From Rapana venosa (lineage: Eukaryota > Mollusca > Gastropoda > Neogastropoda > Muricidae): 64,000 bases of DNA. The notes beneath the pieces are model-generated. The model saw nothing but the letters and a program-made list of their open reading frames with translations, was not told the DNA's origin and made no database searches. Within the stretch, counting starts at the first letter, position 1. Each line of letters starts with the position of its first letter. The translations under genes were made by a program, and so were the position numbers. Below, piece by piece: positions 57,378-64,000 of this stretch. Location of the stretch: contig CM054161.1 of NCBI GenBank assembly GCA_028751875.1, positions 48,107,541 to 48,171,540 of the forward strand, in the 5' to 3' direction.

Positions 57378-57605
57378 TGTCCTTCGATGAGACAATAAAC
57401 CGAGGCCCCGTGGGCCAACGCACGCAGAACATCTTGCGCACACGTTAAATCCTGTTCCGCTTTTCGAAAGAGTAGGCCATTGTGTGCCGGTGGGAACAGA
57501 TGACAAAATTTACAAAACCGCATACACGCGGGGACTGGATGTAAAAAAGCACATTAAGTGCTTATTCCATTATCCTCGATATAAAAGAATGAATTTAAAA
57601 AATAA
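57378..57605 (+). mobile_element. SINE2, 5'-truncated, present only in copy B
   Basis: Begins tgtccttcgatgagacaata inside a (CA)n array and ends tcctcgatataaaagaatga with an aataaaataa tail. The CA array in copy A (44001-44125) is uninterrupted at this point. Confidence 0.88.
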
Positions 57606-57929
57606 AATAATAATCACACACACACACACACACACATGCACACCACACAACACACACACACACACCACACACACACACCACACACACACACACACACAAA
57701 ACAACCCTTCTCCAATACAACAATACCAACACTGCCCACCAATCTCAACCCCCCCCCCCAAAAAAAAAAAAAAACACCCACCCCCAAAAACCCCCCACCC
57801 CAACAAACACCCCAATAAACACTCTTTTTGCCTTAATCAATCAATCAAATTATTTATTTATCTTTTTTTTATAAACTTATTTATTCATTGATTGATTGAT
57901 TTAATTCATTCATTTCCTACCACCACCAG

Positions 57930-58263
57930 ACGCAGCATGGAACAGAAGCTGTGGCTGCGAGGTGCGGTGCATACCTTCACGTACATCTTCCACCTCTTCG
58001 TGCATTACTGCCTGATGCTGGTCTTCATGACCCTCAACGTCTGGCTCTGCCTCTCCATGCTTCTCGGCGCCGGCCTGGGTTACCTCCTCTTCCACTTCCG
58101 GCCTGTCAAGTCACGTGTCTTCCGGTTCTTCGGGATGCGCGAGCCAGCGTGCGCGCGGGAGAAGGAAGGGGAGGAGAAGGAGACGTATTCAGAAATGACT
58201 GACATGAACGTGTCCCCTGAGAACTCCGAGGAGTTTAAGTGGAATAGTAGTCCTAAGAAGTAA
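57930..58263 (+). CDS. SLC31A1-like: CTR-family copper transporter, terminal exon, copy B
   Basis: Same ccaccaccag acceptor, phase 2 start and TAA stop (58261-58263) as the exon at 44344-44680, with the same MLVFM and GAGLG motifs. I count four substitutions, three of them synonymous, and one lost GAG codon (AREEKEG becomes AREKEG). The one amino-acid change is Asp to Glu in the tail (SPDNSEE to SPENSEE). The frame is intact. The exon for helix 1 would lie upstream of the contig start and is not seen, so this is either a second allele or a partial or complete second gene. AATAAA is kept at 58896-58901. Confidence 0.85.
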
Positions 58264-58691
58264 GAGGAGCGAGGGTGTTGGTTTTAAGGGTGTGTTGTGG
58301 TGTGTAGTGTAGTGTTTAGTCTGTGTGTGTGTGTGTGTGTGTGTGTGTAGTGTGTGTAGTGTAATGTGTGTATGTGCACGTGCACGCACGCACACACATG
58401 CACGTGCGAGCGAACACACACACATACATACAGGCACGCGCACGTACACACACATAAACACACAGCACACGCACACACACAGACACACACACACATACAC
58501 ACGCACACACACACACACAAACACACACACACGCACAAGCGCAGCGCACATACACACTCGCACACACACACACTCACACAAAAAGCACAGCACACACACA
58601 TAACACACACACAAATACACACACACAAAACACACACAAATAAACACACACACTCACACACACACACAGCACACACACCCACCACACACAC

Positions 58692-58737
<46 letters not shown>

Positions 58738-58805
58738 TAAGCACACACACAAATAAACACACTCACATACAGCACACACTCACACACGCGCGAACACACA
58801 CACAC
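58264..58805. repeat. 3' flank (TG)n and interrupted (CA)n arrays, copy B
   Basis: Corresponds to 44681-45297, with different array lengths. Confidence 0.9.
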
Positions 58806-59243
58806 CTTCCACATAGTGTTTGCCTGTGTCCATTAAATGAGGCCTGTGGCATGTTTGACAACAGGCACTCATAGAAAAAAGTGTAATATGAAAATAATAA
58901 ACTGTTGTTTTGATTACGTCTTGGTTGTACATAAGACTGTTTTGGGGGGGCAGGGTGTGTTTTGTGGATTTAAAATATACTAGCGGCATTATTTTTGGAT
59001 TTAAAATATAAAATATACTAACAGCATTATGTTTAGTCAAACATTTTGAATGATGATTTTAACACAAGATTTTCATACACACTTTTAATATGGGTTTTAA
59101 GACAATAATGATGTGTGTGTCGGGTTCCAGTTTTTGTGTTTCCAGATGGTTCATTATTAAGCAATGCATTTTCTTTTTTTATTGTGTTTGTGTGTGTGTG
59201 TTTTTGAGTGTGCGTGCGTGCGTGCGTGCTTGCGAGTGAGTGA

Positions 59244-59299
<56 letters not shown>

Positions 59300-59513
59300 G
59301 TGCGTGCATGCGTGCGTGCGTGCATGCGTGCGTGTGTGTGGAGTTCCTTAAAGATTTACAGCATCCTTTGATTATTCTGGATGGTGATTTCCAGCTTAAC
59401 AACTTATTGTTCATAAACTAGAAGAAGACGTTGCTATCTGTGGATTGTGGTCATTGAAGGTACGCACTACAAGTTTCCCAGTTCTCTGGAAAGAACACAC
59501 TGCACAGTGCCTT

Positions 59514-59808
59514 GGGGACGGGATGGCTCAGTGGTCAGAACACTCGCTTTCCCCCAGCCAAGATTAAGCAGCATCGAGCGTGGTTACCACTTGGATGGGC
59601 GACCTTTTGCGCGCCTTGGCTTCAGTACAGTTCCCCCAGTTCCCCCAGCTGTAAATGGGTACCTGCCCTCTTTAGGGTCAGGGAAGGTAAAGCAGCGAGG
59701 GAGAGGAGATGGGCGCCGCCTTCAAAATGCTGGCCCCTAGAGAAGTTGAGGTCTATGATGCCTCGCTCCCCTATTACCACATAGGTTATGGGACACCTTT
59801 ACCTTTAA
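59514..59808 (+). mobile_element. SINE1, full length, copy B
   Basis: Same insertion as 45997-46290, with the same AGTGCCTT duplication at 59506-59513 and 59809-59816. Confidence 0.92.
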
Positions 59809-60236
59809 AGTGCCTTTAAGTCTGCTATTCTTTTTTTTTCTTTACCTTTATTTTACTAAAGCTTGGTGCCGCTTTCTGGTCAATTTCTCTGCCTAACTGT
59901 TACCTCTTTAGTTGTGTTTAGGATTTGGTTTTGGGGGGATGTTTTTGTTTTTGTTTTTCTCTTCTTTTTTTCGGGGGGAGGGGGGGATCAACCTATTCAC
60001 CTGTGTGCCTTTAAGAATTGTTATTCCTCCTTTCATATCTCTTCCAGTTTTTTTTTTAAAGTGTTAACATTGTGATGTATAATTATGTTGACACCACAGC
60101 CATGATACTAGTGAAAATTTACACACATGCACTTGCGCTCGATAATATAGATATATATTATAACAGATAAAGATAGAGATATACAGATTATATATAGAAA
60201 TATATATAGAGAGAGATATGGGTAGATATCTATATC

Positions 60237-60302
<66 letters not shown>
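60237..60302. repeat. (AT)n microsatellite
   Basis: About 33 AT units. Copy A has only mixed gata/tata sequence here. Confidence 0.95.
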
Positions 60303-60306
<4 letters not shown>

Positions 60307-60460
60307 AAAGGCATGGTCCTTACTCAAATATTCCCCTAATGCTGCCTTCAAAGTTTTTATCTTGTAAGTGATTTTTTCCCTCGAATCTTGGACAAAAATC
60401 AGTTTATGATGAGAAGAAGTTGTAATTGGTTACCTGCACTTATTTTTCCTCACTCTTTTG

Positions 60461-60463
<3 letters not shown>

Positions 60464-60523
<60 letters not shown>
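60464..60523. repeat. (AT)n microsatellite
   Basis: About 30 AT units. The sequence between this and the previous array (about 60303-60463) has no counterpart in copy A. Confidence 0.95.
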
Positions 60524-60525
<2 letters not shown>

Positions 60526-61255
60526 GACTGCTCTTTTTTCATTTTTCAGTACAAAGTGTGGGAAATAACACGCTCATAGCAAAGATCTGTTCTTATTTAG
60601 GAACTGAAATCACATCTGTTGTTGTTTGTTTATTTTTATTGTTGTTTTTGCTGATGTTGTCTTCCATTTAACGTCTGTTCACTGTCAGTGACGTTAGACG
60701 AGGGATGTGGAAAATGCAGTGGAAGTTAAAACAGGCAGGGGTGGGGGGGGGGGGGCGGGGAAAAGACTGAGACAGGTAGCATGTGTGTTGGTTTTTTAAT
60801 TCATTCCCTTAAAAATCTCTTAAAGATGAGTTAAACTTAAATTCAATAAGGTGGCGACATGAAACAACAATGAAGTAACTACCAACAAAATTTTCTAGTG
60901 GACTGTGCAGTAAACGTTTAACAACGGCAAAGGCTGATTTTGAATCTATTCTGTGTTTTATAAACAGACCTGACTTCCTTTGTCCTGTTTTTACTTTGAC
61001 AAGGTTTTCGTTATGAGATGAATGTCACTGAGTTTCTTTGTTTTAATCGCTTTTCACCCAAACAGGCCTTAGCAGCTTTAATCATCCTATGCATTAATTT
61101 TTAGCCCCCTTTAAACTCATATACTCCATTGCTACAAGTCAGGGGAGTCTAGTTTTAATTGTTTTGTCAAGAGAATTTAATTAAACTGTATTTGCAGTTA
61201 CCAATTAACTGATTGGGATTAGTTTCAACGTAAAATTTTGTACATGAACTTACGC

Positions 61256-61400
61256 GGGACGGGATAGCTCAGTGGTCAAAGCACTCGCTTTTCCCCAGCC
61301 AAGTTAAGCAGCGTCGAGCGTGGTTACCAGTTGGATGGGGTGACCGTTTGCGCGCCTTGGCTTCAGTACAGTTTCCCCCAGTTCACCCAGCTGTAAATGG
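61256..61400 (+). mobile_element. SINE1, truncated by a deletion
   Basis: Head, 5S-like region and body up to gctgtaaatggg, then it jumps to ttcttatatattagat, which in copy A lies at about 50017. The intact copy A element is at 47508-47800. Confidence 0.9.
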
Positions 61401-61454
61401 GTTCTTATATATTAGATGTGTGTGCGTGTGTGCGCGCGCGCACGTGTGTGTGTA

Positions 61455-61495
<41 letters not shown>

Positions 61496-63114
61496 AGTTT
61501 GGCACAATAATAAACTCAATAAGACGCCTAATGCTTAAAAGTTTAAACTGAACTTTATTCACACAATATGTTTGTAACGGTCTCAAAGGATAACAAATGA
61601 TAATAAAGATCCTAAACAATTTTATTCCACATAGGCATTTGTATTTCCCAAAAAAAACTACATAAATGACGCAGATGCTGTTTATACGTTTAAAATTGTC
61701 AGGAAGTTGATTTTGTGACGACTTCCGATTTGTTGCCTGTTTCCTGTTCCGCTCTACTCTCGATTTGATGTCATTCCGTTCTGTTTTGTTGTAATATTTT
61801 TTTCCTGAACTATGTCAGAAGCAATTCCTGAATATGAAAAATAAAACCCAGGAACAGAGAGATGGCAGTTGTTTGGGTTGAGCTGTCTTTTTGGGGGGGG
61901 GGGGGGGGCAATGTTTAGTGGTGTTGAGGTCTTTCGTGTGCTGGTCAGTATGCCTTTGGCTTTTGTTTGATGTGTGTGTGTGGGAGGGGGGGGAGGGGGT
62001 GTTGTCACGTGTGAGATGGGGGTGGGAGTTGTTGTAAATAAAACAAGTGCATAATTATTACTTCCTTGTGATGGACTCGTGGCTAGTGCGTGTAGCATAG
62101 TTTAATAATAATAATAATAATGTATGGAATTTATATAGCGCTGAATCTTGTAAAGCAACAAATCAAAGCGCTCGTAGTTTATAGGAAGAATGCATCGCCT
62201 GGCGCCCCACGTGGGGCGGGCGACATGTTCAGAGAGGGCTTCTCTCTGTCTGTGGTTCAAACCTCTCGTCTGTCCTGTGACAAAGCAACTGGCTGAACGC
62301 CAGGCCCTGATGTCATGACCTGTCCAGTGATGGGGATGTAGCTTCCTGTGCTCCACAGGATAAAGACAGACTGTGGAAGACAGAGAACAGAGCAGACAGC
62401 TGGATCAGGACAATGTTACCAAGTCATACCAAAGACAGGCACACTGAAAGGATGAAGGGAGTGTATAGACCAGGCAGAAATACAGAGCCGGTCATAAATG
62501 TCCCCTTTCTTTCAATTTTGAGATGCAAGAAATACAGTTTAGAAATGTTGAAAAATGTGACAAACGTAGCGTTTGCTTCTACTAACAGTTTGACTACACA
62601 AAATCACGTAAAAAGCACGTGAATGCACATGTCCCAATATCTTCAACTCTCAATAATTATAATCATAAGCTGCAGTAGTTGCGCATTATCGACACTCAGA
62701 TCGCTGAACGAAAGAGCTGAACGGTTTTTTTAAACTTCAGAATCGGGATTGTGTTTGTGAATTCACAGCAAAGACAATGCAAAATAATCTGCAGATTGGG
62801 GGGGAGGAGGGGGTACATTCAGATGATGGAGAAGAATTAAACAACAGCTTAGACTAAGGAAATGAAAGTTCTCACCAGAGGAAGAGTTTTTAACAACAAA
62901 CGTCTTCAGACAGTCGTGACTGTTCCCTTTGACTTCAAGACCACTTTGCCCCAAGGCACCCTGAAGGCGTGGGTTCCATTCTGGTTTTAGGCAGTAAAAA
63001 AACAAAAAGACAGCAGCAGCAGCAGTAGCAGCAACAGGAGCAGAACTCATGATCAGGATGCAGCTTAGCACCCCCACCACCATCTTGGTCAAAGGACTGC
63101 TGCTGCTGCTTCTG
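61401..63114. other. Intergenic sequence matching copy A 50017-51796
   Basis: Contains a TG array at 61418-61475, a G-run at 61894-61908 and the tatagcgc-type repeat at 62102-62310. No gene recognised. Confidence 0.55.
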
Positions 63115-63456
63115 GTGATGATGATGATGATGATGATGATGATGGTGGTGGTGATGATGAGATGATGATGATGGTGGTGGTGGTGATTATGATAATGCTG
63201 GTGGTGATGATAATGATGGTTGGTGATGATGATGGTGGTGGTGTGATGATGATAATTGTCTGGTGGTTACGATGATGATGGTAGTGGTGGTGGTGATGAT
63301 GATAATGCTGGTGGTTACGATGATGATGGTAGTGGTGGATGATGATGATGATAATGCTGGTGATGATGATGCTGGTGGTGATGATGGTAGTGACGGTGGT
63401 GATGATGATGACGGTAGTGATGATGTGGTGGTGGTGTAGCGATGATGCCGATGACG

Positions 63457-63513
<57 letters not shown>

Positions 63514-63526
63514 ACGATGATGATGA
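63115..63526. repeat. (GAT)n/(GGT)n triplet array with (CTG)18, copy B
   Basis: Longer than the copy A array. Eighteen consecutive CTG units occupy about 63459-63513. Encoded Gln, Ala or His runs are not evidence of a gene. Confidence 0.92.
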
Positions 63527-63529
63527 TGC

Positions 63530-63770
63530 AAATTTCGTCTACATATGTTCACACACGGAACTTCGGTTTAAAGCCCCGTGTGAAGAACTAACATTGAAGG
63601 AACTGAAGCCTACAGAGATGCCATGCCGGCTCTGAAGAGAAAGTGTTTCTTTTCCAGCCAAGCCGCCAGCCTTTAGAATGGAACCCGTGATCCATTGATC
63701 AAGCATTTGACGTTTTACCCACCGCGCCAAGAGGCTGTCTGCCAAGTCTCTCTCTCACCACCCTGAACTT
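63530..63770 (-). mobile_element. tRNA-derived SINE of a fourth type, copy B
   Basis: Counterpart of 52050-52280, with the same box-A-like and box-B-like head and the same junction with the triplet array. Confidence 0.6.
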
Positions 63771-64000
63771 TTCAATGAATGAATCAGCTTAGAGAGGGGC
63801 TTGCAAAGCTTTCATGTTCAGATCCAGATTTTTGGCCGCTGTAGAAACATGGCTTTCTGCATACACAGAATTAGCAGTTTTTGGTGTCATGGTTTTGTTT
63901 GGGGTTCTTTTTTCTTGCTAAGTACTTTCTATTTCTGATATATTATGTGTTTGTCTGTCTGTCTAGTCCAGAACTAAAAAACCGAAATTTATGAGAATCT

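Larger units (their letters stand above)
56651..64000. repeat. Repeated segment, copy B (counterpart at 43222-52524)
   Basis: The first 100 bases look like a homopolymer-corrupted version of 43222-43330. From 56748 the match is clear and it continues to the window end (agaactaaaaaaccgaaatt matches 52496-52515). Copy B has its own SINE2 at 57378-57605, longer (AT)n and (CTG)n arrays, and a deletion at 61400. Confidence 0.9.

Noticed and set aside
63187..63552. Polyglutamine protein on the minus strand
   Set aside because: It is the (CTG)18 and GAT/GGT array read in one frame. Neighbouring frames give Ala or Asp runs.

Overview
The window looks like non-bacterial, intron-containing animal DNA, probably from a mollusc and perhaps a marine gastropod. 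That is an inference from its SINE families, its very high microsatellite load and the one recognisable gene. There are no operons, ribosome binding sites or long unbroken genes. It is a scaffold of four contigs (1-15664, 16165-33369, 33870-56150, 56651-64000) separated by three gaps of exactly 500 N, as scaffolding software inserts.

The only gene recognised with confidence is an SLC31/CTR-family copper transporter on the + strand. One exon at 41199-41325 encodes the first membrane helix. A terminal exon at 44344-44680 encodes helices 2 and 3 (MLVFM and GAGLG motifs) and the C-terminal tail. The donor and acceptor flanking the 3018-base intron are both phase 2, so they join in frame. The N-terminal exon(s) were not found. 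The terminal exon recurs almost unchanged at 57930-58263, inside a repeat of roughly 43222-52524 that reappears at 56651-64000. The second copy begins at the first base of contig 4, so the 'duplication' is most simply two haplotypes, or overlapping contig ends, left unmerged. It differs by two SINE2 insertions (one in each copy), one other short insertion, a 2.36-kb deletion and microsatellite length changes. A small possible exon resembling a fucolectin or F5/8C-type lectin edge lies at 30860-30946.

The rest is repeats. Contig 1 holds AC/TC microsatellites, SINE copies, a minisatellite with a 126-base higher-order unit and a badly broken LINE (about 10560-14760, +). Contig 2 is mostly unrecognised AT-rich DNA with a (TAGTG)n-like satellite near 29 kb. 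Contig 3 opens with about 7 kb of homopolymer-corrupted sequence containing a second LINE (about 36300-39450, -). It continues with the transporter gene, whose intron is packed with minisatellites, then the first copy of the repeated segment, a cluster of nested SINEs, and a satellite that runs into the last gap. Contig 4 is the second copy.

Two SINE families dominate. SINE1 (about 295 bases) fuses a tRNA-like 5' half to a 5S-rRNA-like 3' half. SINE2 (about 350 bases) has a conventional tRNA-like head, a conserved central block and an AATAAA-rich tail. Family names here are my own labels. Boundaries of degenerate elements are approximate.
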